From Streptococcus ovis DSM 16829 (GTDB taxonomy: Bacteria; Bacillota; Bacilli; Lactobacillales; Streptococcaceae), in the NCBI RefSeq assembly GCF_000380125.1, contig NZ_KB904563.1, forward strand, positions 184,323 to 248,322: a DNA stretch of 64,000 bases, read 5' to 3'. A program made the translations under genes and the position numbers. Below are positions 9,242 through 18,302 of this stretch, piece after piece. Numbering within the stretch: the first letter of the stretch is position 1; the number at the start of each line of letters is the position of its first letter. The notes beneath the pieces were generated by a model. The model made no database searches and was not told the origin of the DNA. It saw only the letters and a list, made by a program, of their open reading frames with translations.

Positions 9242-11439
9242 CCATTCGTCCTCTTCACAGAATAAACTTCTGGGACGGATTTGATTTTGTCCACCACACT
9301 AGTGAGAGTGGCAAGATTGGGAATGCCAAAGGATACGTGGATGGTCGCAAATTTCATATCTTTGGTCGGTTGGGCATTGACTGTCGAAATATTCTTACTA
9401 GCGTTGGTCAAGACTTTTAAGACATCGTTGAGAAGGCCTGAGCGATTGAGGCCGTAGATGTCAATATTGGCCATGTATTCTTTATTGGATGGCTCATCCT
9501 CCCAATCCACATCAATCAAGCGTGCTTCGTAGTTGTCTTGGCTCTTGAGATTCATACAGTCCACACGGTGAACCGCTACCCCGCGCCCTTTGGTGATATA
9601 ACCTGCAATCGCATCACCTGGCACAGGATTACAGCATTTAGCAATCCGAATAAGGAGCCCAGAGGCACCCTCAATGACAACCCCACCCTCATGACGGATT
9701 TTTAGACTGTCTTTGTTATCCTGTTTGACTTCACCACCATTGACCAACTCATCTGCCATAGCTTTTGCTTTGGCACGTTCTGCCTCACGACGTTCTTTTT
9801 CTGTCAATCGATTAAAGACGGACATGGCAGAAACTTCTCCAAATCCAACCGCAGCAAAAAGTGCTTCGTCCGTTTTATAGCTGGTCTTTTGTAAGACGTC
9901 GTCCATATGCTTGCGGTCAAAGTATTGATTGGCCACATAGCCATGTTCCTGCAGGAGATTTTGGACTAACTCCCGTCCCTTTGAAACCGACAATTCCTTG
10001 TCCTGGTTTTTAAAGAATTGCTTGATACGATTGCGCGCCTTGTGTGTCTTGACTAGATTAATCCAGTCCCGACTTGGTCCAAATGAATTGGCACTGGTCA
10101 CAATCTCAACTTGGTCCCCTGTTTTCAGTTTGGTTGTCAATGGCACCATACGCCCATTGACCTTAGCACCCGTTGCACGCTCACCGACCTTTGTATGGAT
10201 TTCATACGCAAAATCAATCGGCACTGAATCTTTTGGCAACTCCCGAACAGACCCATCTGGCGTAAAGACATAGATCCGCTCGGTAAAAATGTCATCTTTG
10301 ACGGAATCCACAAAGCTCTTGGCATCACCTGAATCCGCCTGTAATTCAATCAAATTGTTAATCCATCTGAGCTCGCTTTGTTTTGCTGTCGCGTTGCCAC
10401 CGCGCTTGTAAGCCCAGTGCGCCGCAACCCCGTATTCAGCTACCTGATGCATTTCCTTGGTTCGAATCTGAAATTCAATCGGACCTTTTGGACCATATAC
10501 CGTTGTGTGAATAGACTGGTAACCATTGGCCTTAGGATTTGCAATGTAATCCTTGAAGCGTCCTGGCATTGGACGCCACAACTCATGAATATAACCCAGC
10601 ATCGCATAAACATCACTTGGCGTATCCATGATACAACGAATGGCAATCAAATCGTAGAGCTGGTCGAAGCGTTTTTTCTTATCATGCATCTTCCGGTAAA
10701 TGGAATAGATATGCTTTGGACGCCCGTAGATATGACCGACTAAATGGTGTTCCGATGAATAACTTTCGATTTTTTCCACTACCTCATTGACCAACTCTTC
10801 ACGTTCTTTCCGCTTTTCATTCATCAAATGGGTAATCTTGTAAAATTCAACTTCGTTCAGATATCGGAAAGCCAAATCTTCCAGTTCCCATTTGACAGAA
10901 GAAATCCCTAAACGATGGGCAAGCGGTGCATAGATTTCCATCGTCTCCCGTGAAATCCGCTCCTGTTTGTCTTTTCGCAGATGTTTAAGCGTCCGCATAT
11001 TGTGCAAACGGTCGGCTAATTTGACCAAAATAACCCGCATATCCTTAGACATGGCAATCAGCATTTTACGGTGATTTTCAGCTAATTGCTCCTCGTGGCT
11101 CTTGTACTCGACTTTACCGAGCTTGGTCACCCCGTCCACAATCAATCGAACCTCTGGACCGAAATCAGCTTCCATATCATCCAAGGTCTTTTCTGTATCT
11201 TCCACCACATCATGCAAGAAACCACAAGCAACCGTGACAGCATCCAGCTTGAGCCTTGCCAAAATTCCTGCTACCTGAATCGGGTGAATGATATAAGGTT
11301 CACCTGATTTTCGGAATTGCTCCTTATGTGCCTCCACAGAATATTCGAGGGCTTTTTGAACAAAGGCAACATCATCTGTAGGCATGTATGCTGCAGCCAA
11401 TGCCACCACTTCTTCTCCTGTTAAATTCACTTCTTTCAT
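9238..11439 (-). CDS. rel: Bifunctional (p)ppGpp synthetase/hydrolase, RelA/SpoT homolog
   Basis: Stringent-response enzyme of 733 residues that makes and degrades (p)ppGpp. Domains in order: HD hydrolase (IIHPIQVAGIL and FLHDVVEDT in the first 80 residues), synthetase (GRPKHIYSIYRK, then RFDQLYDLIAIRC and NGYQSIHTTVYGP), TGS (ERIYVFTPDGSVRELP), a conserved Cys region (IRIAKCCNPVPGD), and C-terminal ACT. Both catalytic domains look intact. The start MKEVNLTGEEVVAL at 11439 is chosen over the longer frame to 11508 because it matches streptococcal Rel and has GAGGGAAG upstream; the extra 23 residues have no such support. Confidence 0.95.
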   Translation of the reverse strand: MKEVNLTGEEVVALAAAYMPTDDVAFVQKALEYSVEAHKEQFRKSGEPYIIHPIQVAGILARLKLDAVTVACGFLHDVVEDTEKTLDDMEADFGPEVRLIVDGVTKLGKVEYKSHEEQLAENHRKMLIAMSKDMRVILVKLADRLHNMRTLKHLRKDKQERISRETMEIYAPLAHRLGISSVKWELEDLAFRYLNEVEFYKITHLMNEKRKEREELVNEVVEKIESYSSEHHLVGHIYGRPKHIYSIYRKMHDKKKRFDQLYDLIAIRCIMDTPSDVYAMLGYIHELWRPMPGRFKDYIANPKANGYQSIHTTVYGPKGPIEFQIRTKEMHQVAEYGVAAHWAYKRGGNATAKQSELRWINNLIELQADSGDAKSFVDSVKDDIFTERIYVFTPDGSVRELPKDSVPIDFAYEIHTKVGERATGAKVNGRMVPLTTKLKTGDQVEIVTSANSFGPSRDWINLVKTHKARNRIKQFFKNQDKELSVSKGRELVQNLLQEHGYVANQYFDRKHMDDVLQKTSYKTDEALFAAVGFGEVSAMSVFNRLTEKERREAERAKAKAMADELVNGGEVKQDNKDSLKIRHEGGVVIEGASGLLIRIAKCCNPVPGDAIAGYITKGRGVAVHRVDCMNLKSQDNYEARLIDVDWEDEPSNKEYMANIDIYGLNRSGLLNDVLKVLTNASKNISTVNAQPTKDMKFATIHVSFGIPNLATLTSVVDKIKSVPEVYSVKRTNG

Positions 11440-11575
11440 TGTTCTTCCCTCTCCAGACATTATTTCTACTATTTTACCACTTTCACCCAAAAAGAAAAAG
11501 CCCGACAATAAATCAATGCTAGCCTCCCCTTCAAATTTGTGCTACACTATTTTCATCAGCATTAAAGGAACTAAT

Positions 11576-12343
11576 ATGATTGACGTTCAAGAAATTCTAG
11601 AAAAAATGAATCCAAATCAAAAGGTCAACTACGATAAGGTCATGCAACAAATGGTCAAAAAATGGCAGGCAGAGAACACGCGCCCAAGCGTCCTCATGCA
11701 TGTCTGCTGCGCCCCTTGTAGCACCTACACCCTAGAATACATCACCCAATTTTGTGATGTGACGATTTATTTTGCCAATTCCAATATTCACCCCAAAGCC
11801 GAATATGAACGCCGTAGCTATGTCACGCAAAAATTTATCAATGATTTTAATCGCAATACTGGTCAAAATGTGCAATTCTTAGCAGCCCCTTATGAGCCCA
11901 ATGAATTTTTCCGAAAAGTTCACGGACTTGAGGACGAACCAGAAGGTGGCGACCGTTGCAAGGTCTGCTACGATTATCGTTTGGACAAGACCGCTCAAAA
12001 GGCAGTGGATTTAGGTTTTGACTACTTTGGTAGTGCCCTGACCATCAGCCCGCACAAAAATTCCCAAACCATCAACTCGGTTGGGATTGAAGTACAAAAA
12101 ATCTATGATACCCAGTATTTACCAAGTGATTTCAAGAAAAATCAAGGCTACAAACGCTCTGTGGAAATGTGTGCTGAATACGACATCTACCGCCAATGTT
12201 ACTGCGGTTGCGTCTTCGGAGCCCAAGCTCAGGGCGTCGACCTCGTTCAAGTCAAAAAAGATGCCAAAGCCTTTCTGGCAGGCAAAGACCTCGAACGCGA
12301 CTACTCCCATATTCGATTTGTATTTAATGGGAAAGAGATATGA
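11576..12343 (+). CDS. queH: Epoxyqueuosine reductase QueH
   Basis: Last step of queuosine tRNA modification: reduces epoxyqueuosine to queuosine. 255 residues of the QueH (formerly DUF208) family. Cysteine motifs for the iron-sulfur cluster and metal are visible: HVCCAPC at about residues 43-49, GGDRCKVCYDYR in the middle, and CYCGCVFG near residue 213. The start MIDVQEILEKM at 11576 is set by AAAGGA eight bases upstream; the frame extends back to 11384 but that part overlaps the divergent rel gene. No other queuosine gene is in the window, so salvage of a precursor is likely (inference). Confidence 0.93.
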   Translation: MIDVQEILEKMNPNQKVNYDKVMQQMVKKWQAENTRPSVLMHVCCAPCSTYTLEYITQFCDVTIYFANSNIHPKAEYERRSYVTQKFINDFNRNTGQNVQFLAAPYEPNEFFRKVHGLEDEPEGGDRCKVCYDYRLDKTAQKAVDLGFDYFGSALTISPHKNSQTINSVGIEVQKIYDTQYLPSDFKKNQGYKRSVEMCAEYDIYRQCYCGCVFGAQAQGVDLVQVKKDAKAFLAGKDLERDYSHIRFVFNGKEI

Positions 12344-12406
12344 GGCATACACTCAACAACTTTTTGTACGAAATAACCTTCCACCTTGTAAACTCGGAGT
12401 TCTTCT

Positions 12407-13486
12407 ATGAAATATTTTAAAAACTTTCTTATTTTTATTGGCTATCTGGTAGTTGGAGCTGGAGTAGGTCTCATGATTGGTCGTGCACTCGCTCAAACAC
12501 AGCTTCCTATCTGGCTCCTAATCCTATTCGTTATTATCGCTATTATAGCCCAAATTGCCATTCATGAGGCAGGCCATCTGGTTGCTGGTCTCTTATCTGG
12601 TTATCAATTTTTAAGCTATCGCATCTTTAACCTCCTTTGGCAAAAGATTGATGGAAAAATAAACTTCTCCTTCTTTTCCATTTCTGGTACATTGGGACAA
12701 TGTCTCATGATTCCTCCAAAGTCAGTAGACGGAAAGGTTCCTTATCTCCTCTACCATCTGGGAGGCGGCTTAGCCAATATCTTTTCCGCCCTTGTCTTCT
12801 ATCTCTTATCCTTTATGAGCGACAATTCTGTGATCTTTCTAGATTGTCTGGCTCTATTTGGCCTCTTCTTTGCAGTTACCAATCTGATTCCCATCTCGGA
12901 TAGCCTTGCTAACGACGGGGCAAATATTCTGGCCATTTCTAAAAATCCCAAGGCCTCTCTATACATTGCCAATACCCTTGCAGTCCACGGCTTGCTCGCT
13001 CAAGGAAAAAGCTATTCAGAAATGCCAGATGAGTATTTTCTCCTTCCTGAAAAAGAAGAACTGGACAACCATATTGCCTTTGGTGCTTTGGCACCTTACT
13101 TATCTCGGTTGATCGAACAGGAAGATTTTCAACGTGTGGTCGATTATCTGGAAACACTAAACCTTGATACTCCTACCATTTTACCCATCTATCAAGCAAT
13201 TTTTAAATCGTTGTTGATCTATTGCCAACTTATTTTGGAACAGGAAGCTAGCCCAATTTTAACGAAAAAAGACTGGAAGCTAATTCAAGCGCTCAGCCCT
13301 TCTCAACCTAGTCTACTAGTGTTCAACTATGCTTATTACAGCCTAGTTGAGCCCAATGCAAAAGAAGCTGAAAAAGCCTTGGCTCAATTTACCAAACTGG
13401 GGAAAAACTATCATCTACCAACCGAATACCAAATCGAACAACGAAATTTAGCACGCTTTCAAGCGATCATTGCAAGGAAGGCATAA
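12407..13486 (+). CDS. M50-like (site-2-protease type) membrane zinc protease
   Basis: 359 residues. Two membrane helices span about residues 5-55, and the zinc motif HEAGH (about 53-57) lies in a hydrophobic segment, as in site-2 proteases. More helices follow to about residue 165, where SLANDGANIL carries the ND(G) that would supply the third ligand. The remaining 190 residues are a soluble, helix-rich, TPR-like tail. The family is common next to Streptococcus housekeeping genes; the substrate is unknown. Follows queH by 63 bases; a terminator follows, so the two may form an operon. Confidence 0.8.
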   Translation: MKYFKNFLIFIGYLVVGAGVGLMIGRALAQTQLPIWLLILFVIIAIIAQIAIHEAGHLVAGLLSGYQFLSYRIFNLLWQKIDGKINFSFFSISGTLGQCLMIPPKSVDGKVPYLLYHLGGGLANIFSALVFYLLSFMSDNSVIFLDCLALFGLFFAVTNLIPISDSLANDGANILAISKNPKASLYIANTLAVHGLLAQGKSYSEMPDEYFLLPEKEELDNHIAFGALAPYLSRLIEQEDFQRVVDYLETLNLDTPTILPIYQAIFKSLLIYCQLILEQEASPILTKKDWKLIQALSPSQPSLLVFNYAYYSLVEPNAKEAEKALAQFTKLGKNYHLPTEYQIEQRNLARFQAIIARKA

Positions 13487-13514
13487 AAGACAGACCTCAC
13501 GGCCTGTCTTTTTT
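13487..13514 (+). terminator. Terminator after the M50-like protease
   Basis: GACAGACC and GGCCTGTC pair around TCAC (one mismatch), followed by TTTTTT. Confidence 0.8.
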
Positions 13515-13542
13515 GATTTTCGGAAGCGAACACCCCTAAAAA

Positions 13543-14283
13543 TTAATCGTCCATCACTGTATATTGATTGATTTCACCAACTATATAATCAGCGACCATG
13601 CCTACCCTATTCAAAACAAGACCATGCAGCACCCCACCATAAACCGCACCACCGTCAATACCAATTTTTCCATCTTCCGTCTGCCACACTTGATTCGTAT
13701 AGACTGGACTCTCAAAGAGATACTTGGTCGGTGTATGTCCAAAAACGATGCGTTTCCCTGAGTGATTTTTCCCTTGGTGAAATGGCTGGCGCAACCACAC
13801 CTTGTCGTAGGCTGGTGTTTCTCGCACATCCTCTAAACTCAAATCCAACCCCGCATGGACAAAGAAATCATGCTCCGTTTCATAGAGATAGGGGAAATTC
13901 CGAATCTCCTCAATCAGCTCTGCATATTGTGCCAAAATCGTACTAGCATCCTTGACAGGGGCAACTGCCGTATCAAGCGGACGTCCCAAGAGAGAGTTAA
14001 TCGTTGTATCCCCACCATTTCGTCGGTAGTGCCCATAGCGTTCCACGGGGTCATCTAGATAGCGCAGAAACATCCACTCATGATTCCCAGTCAGGCAAAC
14101 GGCTCCCTCTTCACGCACCAGTTGAGTGACTAATTCGAGGCAGCTCTTGCTATCCTCGCCTCGGTCAATAAGATCCCCAATAAAAATCAGTTGCTGACGC
14201 TCCTTGTCCCATTTACGAAGCAAGTCCCTTAACAAGCCAAACTTGCCATGGACATCCCCCACTACAAAAAATTGGTCTGCCAT
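13543..14283 (-). CDS. PPP-family metallophosphoesterase
   Basis: 246-residue calcineurin-like phosphoesterase. The dinuclear metal motifs are all present: GDVHGKF (residues 8-14), GDLIDRGED (about 36-44), TGNHEWMF (about 64-71), FVHAGLDLS and FGHTPTKYL. This arrangement is that of Ser/Thr protein phosphatases and of ApaH/PrpE-type dinucleoside tetraphosphatases; sequence alone does not decide between them. Cytoplasmic. Transcribed alone, converging on the M50-like gene. Confidence 0.85.
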   Translation of the reverse strand: MADQFFVVGDVHGKFGLLRDLLRKWDKERQQLIFIGDLIDRGEDSKSCLELVTQLVREEGAVCLTGNHEWMFLRYLDDPVERYGHYRRNGGDTTINSLLGRPLDTAVAPVKDASTILAQYAELIEEIRNFPYLYETEHDFFVHAGLDLSLEDVRETPAYDKVWLRQPFHQGKNHSGKRIVFGHTPTKYLFESPVYTNQVWQTEDGKIGIDGGAVYGGVLHGLVLNRVGMVADYIVGEINQYTVMDD

Positions 14284-14376
14284 GTTTGTTTCCTTTATCT
14301 ACTGTTTACTATTTATTCTGAATTTCTTTTATTTTATCACTCTTAATAGTAAAGAAAAAGAATATATACTCCTATC

Positions 14377-15123
14377 TTAATTGATTAGCCATTCACCTAC
14401 TTTTTTCTTGCGAAGCAAATATAAACTACAGATGAGCAATATACCATTTACAATTAAAATACCCAATAACGAGGGAACTCCTGCTGTCACATCACCTTGT
14501 AATAACAATGAGCTATTAAAATTGATAAAAAAGTGTAAAAACATAGACCAAAATAGTCCTTTAGTCCTCAACGTCAATGCTGAGAAATAAATTCCATATA
14601 CCATTGTGTAAAAAACTTGATAGAAAGTAAATGCAAGTGACTGATTAAAAACATTCCCAATATGAGCCAAACCAAACAAAATACTAATCTGAAAAATTCG
14701 GCTCATCAGCTGTTTGTAAGAAACTTTCTCTTTCAAGGCATAGCCAAGCAATAATCCTCTACATAAATATTCTTCCATAAATACGCCCAACACTGTCAGC
14801 AATATCGTTTTCATTAAAAATATGATATCTGTGGGCCATATTTGAATCATAATAGGTAGTATAAAGATGCAAATCAATAGCCAACTACTACTATTCACAT
14901 AGACCTGTTCCAAAATTCCGACAATTGCTCCTAAACGAGGTTTCACATGAAGATAGCGACGATTTAACCAGCTAAAAATGACCAGTAAACTAGACAGATG
15001 TACAAGAGAGGCAGTATCTTCTCCCAAATGTACACTACTGAATAACCAGTGTAAAAAGATATTGCCTCCTACTAATATGGCACCTAAATACCAGACTACC
15101 ATTACATTATTTTTTTGCGACAT
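14377..15123 (-). CDS. CPBP family intramembrane metalloprotease
   Basis: 248 residues with about seven or eight membrane helices. The CPBP (Abi) motifs are visible: EEYLCRG (EExxxR, about residues 117-122), FGLAHIGN (about 170) and the Asn/His-bearing helix HFFINFNSS. Such proteins often give immunity to, or process, peptides made by bacteriocin or pheromone systems. The gene lies 64 bases downstream of an rgg-family gene on the same strand, so it is a plausible target or partner of that regulator (inference). Confidence 0.85.
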   Translation of the reverse strand: MSQKNNVMVVWYLGAILVGGNIFLHWLFSSVHLGEDTASLVHLSSLLVIFSWLNRRYLHVKPRLGAIVGILEQVYVNSSSWLLICIFILPIMIQIWPTDIIFLMKTILLTVLGVFMEEYLCRGLLLGYALKEKVSYKQLMSRIFQISILFGLAHIGNVFNQSLAFTFYQVFYTMVYGIYFSALTLRTKGLFWSMFLHFFINFNSSLLLQGDVTAGVPSLLGILIVNGILLICSLYLLRKKKVGEWLIN

Positions 15124-15187
15124 CTTATTCTCCTTTTATCATCGTTTGAATACAGTATAATCTATAAAAAGAGCAATCAAAAAGACA

Positions 15188-16039
15188 TTACATATCTGTA
15201 ACATCTTTAAAAATTTCTTGTAAAGTCTGAGAAATTTTATCACAACTTAAAAATTGAGCCACTTCTATACATTTTTCCATCTCTATCTTAGCATTGTGAT
15301 ATCCTGTAAGATAGGCAAAATAAGCCCGATAAAAGCGAAAACCTAAACGAATATGCGCATCCTCTTCCAAGAAAGGAAAATCATGTAAAGTATTCAAAAA
15401 TAGAGTTACCTTCTCAAACTCTTTTCTTTCTAAAAATGCAGATACTAGGTGAAGAAGTATCACAGCCACCTCTTGACGATAGCCTGTATTCTTAAAATAC
15501 TTTTGATTTTTTGAAAGCAACTCCTGCGCTAATAATTCTAAACTTGAAGAAGGAAAAACCGCATAAGCATTACTAAATAGCCATCTTTCATACTCACCCC
15601 ACTCTTCAATTTTGAACAGATAATCCATCAGATACCTTATGTTTTCCTCTGATACGACATCGTCTGTGTTGCAGTAATACTTAGCTATCTGGATCATGAT
15701 TAAATCCAAACGATATTTAGTGATATCTGGATTCTTTTCACATTTTGCCGACCAGTCTATCTCTATCTCTTGAATCCGTTTCAAATCTCCATTATAATAA
15801 GCTTCCATAAGTTCTTGTGATAGATTGCTTTCTGGTTCTTGTTGTAAATAAAGCGAGAATTCTTCATAAGAAATAGACATGCGCTGTAGACAAGTAAAAA
15901 ACACTTCTAGCGTCAGCTGGCTTTTTCCTGTTTCAAACCGAGAAAGCTGAGCAGTTGAAATCTCACTGCCCGCTACCTCTTTCAGAGATAATTTTTTTCC
16001 CTCTCGCAATAAGCGAAAAATTTCTCCATACTGAGACAA
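15188..16039 (-). CDS. Rgg/MutR family transcriptional regulator
   Basis: 283 residues: an N-terminal helix-turn-helix (about 5-60; GKKLSLKEVAGSEISTAQLS then RFETGKSQLTLEVF) followed by an all-helical, TPR-like C-terminal domain that in this family binds short peptides. The start codon is TTG at 16039, with AAAGGA eight bases upstream; no ATG in frame fits. It begins 18 bases after rsmE, so it can be cotranscribed with prmA-rsmE. No short peptide gene was found next to it: both flanks (16040-16057 and 15124-15187) are too small or lack one. Confidence 0.88.
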   Translation of the reverse strand: MSQYGEIFRLLREGKKLSLKEVAGSEISTAQLSRFETGKSQLTLEVFFTCLQRMSISYEEFSLYLQQEPESNLSQELMEAYYNGDLKRIQEIEIDWSAKCEKNPDITKYRLDLIMIQIAKYYCNTDDVVSEENIRYLMDYLFKIEEWGEYERWLFSNAYAVFPSSSLELLAQELLSKNQKYFKNTGYRQEVAVILLHLVSAFLERKEFEKVTLFLNTLHDFPFLEEDAHIRLGFRFYRAYFAYLTGYHNAKIEMEKCIEVAQFLSCDKISQTLQEIFKDVTDM

Positions 16040-16057
16040 TATAATGTTCCTTTCTCT

Positions 16058-16798
16058 CTACATCATTTCCACAGCATAACTCACTACTGACAAGGCATAG
16101 AGCGGGGCGGTTTCCGTCCGCAAAATCCGTGGGCCAAGACCAACTTTGATGCCACCTGCTTGTTCAAAGGCTTCGATTTCTTTTGGTGAAATACCCCCTT
16201 CTGGACCGAAGATAAAGAGAAGTTTGTCACCTTCTTTCACCGTCTTTAATTCATGCGCCAAGGCTGATAATTCACCTACTTTAGCCGTTACTTCGTAGGC
16301 AATGAAAATCTTGTCAAAAGCTAGTAGCTGGGCTAAAAAATCTGCCTTTTTCTCAAACAAGCAGACCTCTGGCACGTGATTGCGTTTAGATTGCTCCGCT
16401 GCGCCCAAGGCGATTTTCGCCAGCTTTTCTTCTTTCTTAGCTAATTTTTTGCCATCCCACTTGACCACAGACCAGTCGGCAGGATAAGCCCAGATAGCAC
16501 TGGCACCTAGTTCTGTTGCCTTTTGTGTGACCAAGTCTAACTTATCCCCCTTAGGAAAGCCTGAGGCGATGGTGACCTGCACTGGCATTTCCACATTGTC
16601 AGCTAACTCTTCTACCAATTCAAATTGATGGTCTCCGCTATCGGCTACTTTCGCCAAGTGCTTCACACCATCGTCAAAAACCAAGACAACCTCGTCTCCC
16701 CCAGTCAAGCGCATAACGTTAAACATGTGCTTGATGGTATCCTTATCGGTGATGGTTACTAGCTTCTCCGCTCTGCCATTTACAAAATACTGCTGCAT
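16058..16798 (-). CDS. rsmE: 16S rRNA (uracil(1498)-N3)-methyltransferase
   Basis: 246 residues of the RsmE family (SPOUT fold). Methylates U1498 of 16S rRNA on the 30S subunit. The C-terminal knot motifs FIFGPEGGISPKEIEAF and LGPRILRTETAPLYAL are textbook RsmE. The ATG follows the prmA stop codon directly (TAAATG), so the two are translationally coupled, the usual prmA-rsmE arrangement of Firmicutes. Confidence 0.95.
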   Translation of the reverse strand: MQQYFVNGRAEKLVTITDKDTIKHMFNVMRLTGGDEVVLVFDDGVKHLAKVADSGDHQFELVEELADNVEMPVQVTIASGFPKGDKLDLVTQKATELGASAIWAYPADWSVVKWDGKKLAKKEEKLAKIALGAAEQSKRNHVPEVCLFEKKADFLAQLLAFDKIFIAYEVTAKVGELSALAHELKTVKEGDKLLFIFGPEGGISPKEIEAFEQAGGIKVGLGPRILRTETAPLYALSVVSYAVEMM

Positions 16799-17752
16799 TT
16801 AGCCTCCAATCACGCCCGACATATCGTCGGTTTTCTTAAAAACTACACAGTTCCACTCGCCCTGAATCATGTGGGTTTCGAGGAAAAAGCCTGCGCTGTA
16901 AGCCGCTTCAAGGACCATATCCAGTTTTTCGGCAATAATTCCAGACATGATGAGATAGCCCTCATCCTTGACCAAACGGTAAGCATCATCGGTCAGATGA
17001 ACGAGAATGTCCGCCAAAATGTTGGCAACGATGACATCAGCTTCTTGCGTCACGCCTTTCAGAAGATCTCCTGCTGCCACATGGATATTCTCCATTCCAG
17101 GGTTCATGTCAATATTTTCCTGGGCCACGCGCACCGCCACATCATCAAGGTCATAGGCGAAAATCTCTTTAGCGCCCAAGAGAGAGCTGGCAATGGAGAG
17201 GACACCAGAACCTGTCCCCACATCAATCACCGTCTCCCCACCACGAAGCACCTGCTCCAAAGCAAAGAGGCTCATTTTTGTGGTTGGGTGAGTCCCCGTA
17301 CCAAATGCCATACCTGGGTCTAACTTGATGATTTTCTCCCCAGCTGTCGACTCATAATCTGTCCAAGAAGGCACAATGGTCAAGTCATGAGTAATCCGAG
17401 CAGGTTCATAGTATTTCTTCCAATTCTCCGCCCAATCTTCCTCAGCCAAATCCTGACTGTCGATGCGCACTGCACCCGTCTCCAGCCCAAAGTTCGCCAA
17501 ATCAGCAAGCCCGGCCTCAATCTCAGCCTTGACCGCTTCCAAATCCATATTGTCTGGATAGTAAGCCGTCACCGCAATCATCTCAGACTGCTCAACTTCA
17601 GGATAGAGCTCGCCAAAACGGTCCTCCTGTCCAATATAATCCGCCGAGTCACTAATCGCAACCCCTTGACTGCCCGTCTCAATCAATAAATTTGAAATAG
17701 CTTCTTCCGCCTCACGATGGACGGTGATGGTTAATTCTTGCCAGTTGTTCAT
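16799..17752 (-). CDS. prmA: Ribosomal protein L11 methyltransferase
   Basis: 317 residues, the usual streptococcal length. Trimethylates ribosomal protein L11 with SAM. The SAM-binding loop [16 protein letters not shown] is at about residues 180-195, preceded by [15 protein letters not shown], and the NPP-like motif is VANILADIL. The start [11 protein letters not shown] at 17752 matches family length; an ATG one codon upstream is an alternative. No clear Shine-Dalgarno sequence is seen: a dispersed intergenic repeat runs right up to the start codon (see repeat at 17753). Confidence 0.94.
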   Translation of the reverse strand: MNNWQELTITVHREAEEAISNLLIETGSQGVAISDSADYIGQEDRFGELYPEVEQSEMIAVTAYYPDNMDLEAVKAEIEAGLADLANFGLETGAVRIDSQDLAEEDWAENWKKYYEPARITHDLTIVPSWTDYESTAGEKIIKLDPGMAFGTGTHPTTKMSLFALEQVLRGGETVIDVGTGSGVLSIASSLLGAKEIFAYDLDDVAVRVAQENIDMNPGMENIHVAAGDLLKGVTQEADVIVANILADILVHLTDDAYRLVKDEGYLIMSGIIAEKLDMVLEAAYSAGFFLETHMIQGEWNCVVFKKTDDMSGVIGG

Positions 17753-17860
17753 CATTAAGATACCAAGCCCGTAAAACACAACGTCAAAATAGGAAAGACT
17801 CCGACGATGCTTGCATCTAGGAGAACTTTATCTTTTTGACACAGTGTTTAGGGCGGGTTC
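17753..17860 (+). repeat. Dispersed intergenic repeat, copy 1 (upstream of prmA)
   Basis: Reads ATTAAGATACCAAG, CGTAAAA, AAAATAGGAAA, a GACGATGCTTGCATC-like stretch, AGGAGAA, TTATCTTTTT and GGGTTC in order. The same ordered blocks occur at 25642-25750 and, on the other strand, at 40550-40670. Its head touches the prmA start codon. Confidence 0.75.
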
Positions 17861-18059
17861 AGTTAGATAAACTAACTAAACTCTTTCCTTTCTTTTTAAA
17901 GTTATTTGGGGCGGGTTCAGTTAGACGAACTAACTGAACTTCTTTTCTAGTTATTTTTATTGAGAAATAAGTTCAGACATGATTTCACGCACGAACTTAC
18001 AAACTATATCTTTTTTCAAATGCCTTAGCCCATGTTCAGTTAGACATACTATTTAAACT
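17857..18059. repeat. Three copies of a GTTCAGTTAG palindromic repeat
   Basis: GTTCAGTTAG-AYRA-CTAACT(G/A)AAC at 17857-17881, 17915-17939 (perfect inverted repeat) and 18034-18059 (decayed right arm). The first two are each preceded by GGGCGG. They lie between prmA and the pyruvate oxidase gene in a stretch of about 550 bases without a gene. Each could fold as a hairpin; no T-tract follows. Confidence 0.7.
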
Positions 18060-18235
18060 CACTTAAACTTACTTGATTTTTATTATAACATATATCCGAA
18101 AAACAATCTCTGCCATTGCTAATCTCACAGAACATATAAGTAACGTAGTTAAATTATTACCTCAAGCACTCATTATCCCCCCAATTTTGTAATCGCTTAA
18201 AAAAATCTCCAATTAGTGAGCATATCTTTATATAT

Positions 18236-18257
18236 TATTTTCAGAATATGATATTCT
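18236..18257 (+). promoter_or_regulatory. CodY-like box and palindrome before spxB
   Basis: TATTTTCAGAATATG at 18236-18250 matches the CodY consensus AATTTTCWGAAAATT at 12 of 15 positions. It overlaps a perfect palindrome AGAATAT-G-ATATTCT at 18243-18257, some 45 bases before the ATG. Which, if any, is a true operator is not decided. Confidence 0.4.
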
Positions 18258-18302
18258 ATGGAGGTTGAAAAACTAATTTTTAACTTTTCAAAGGAGACTA
18301 TA

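Noticed and set aside
11440-11508. Longer N terminus of rel
   Set aside because: The added 23 residues are not like any Rel; the internal ATG at 11439 has a ribosome binding site.
11384-11575. Upstream extension of queH by 64 codons
   Set aside because: Overlaps the divergent rel start, while ATG at 11576 has a good ribosome binding site and matches QueH.
15124-15187. SHP-type peptide gene next to the intact rgg
   Set aside because: No start with a ribosome binding site and a hydrophobic short frame was found on either strand.
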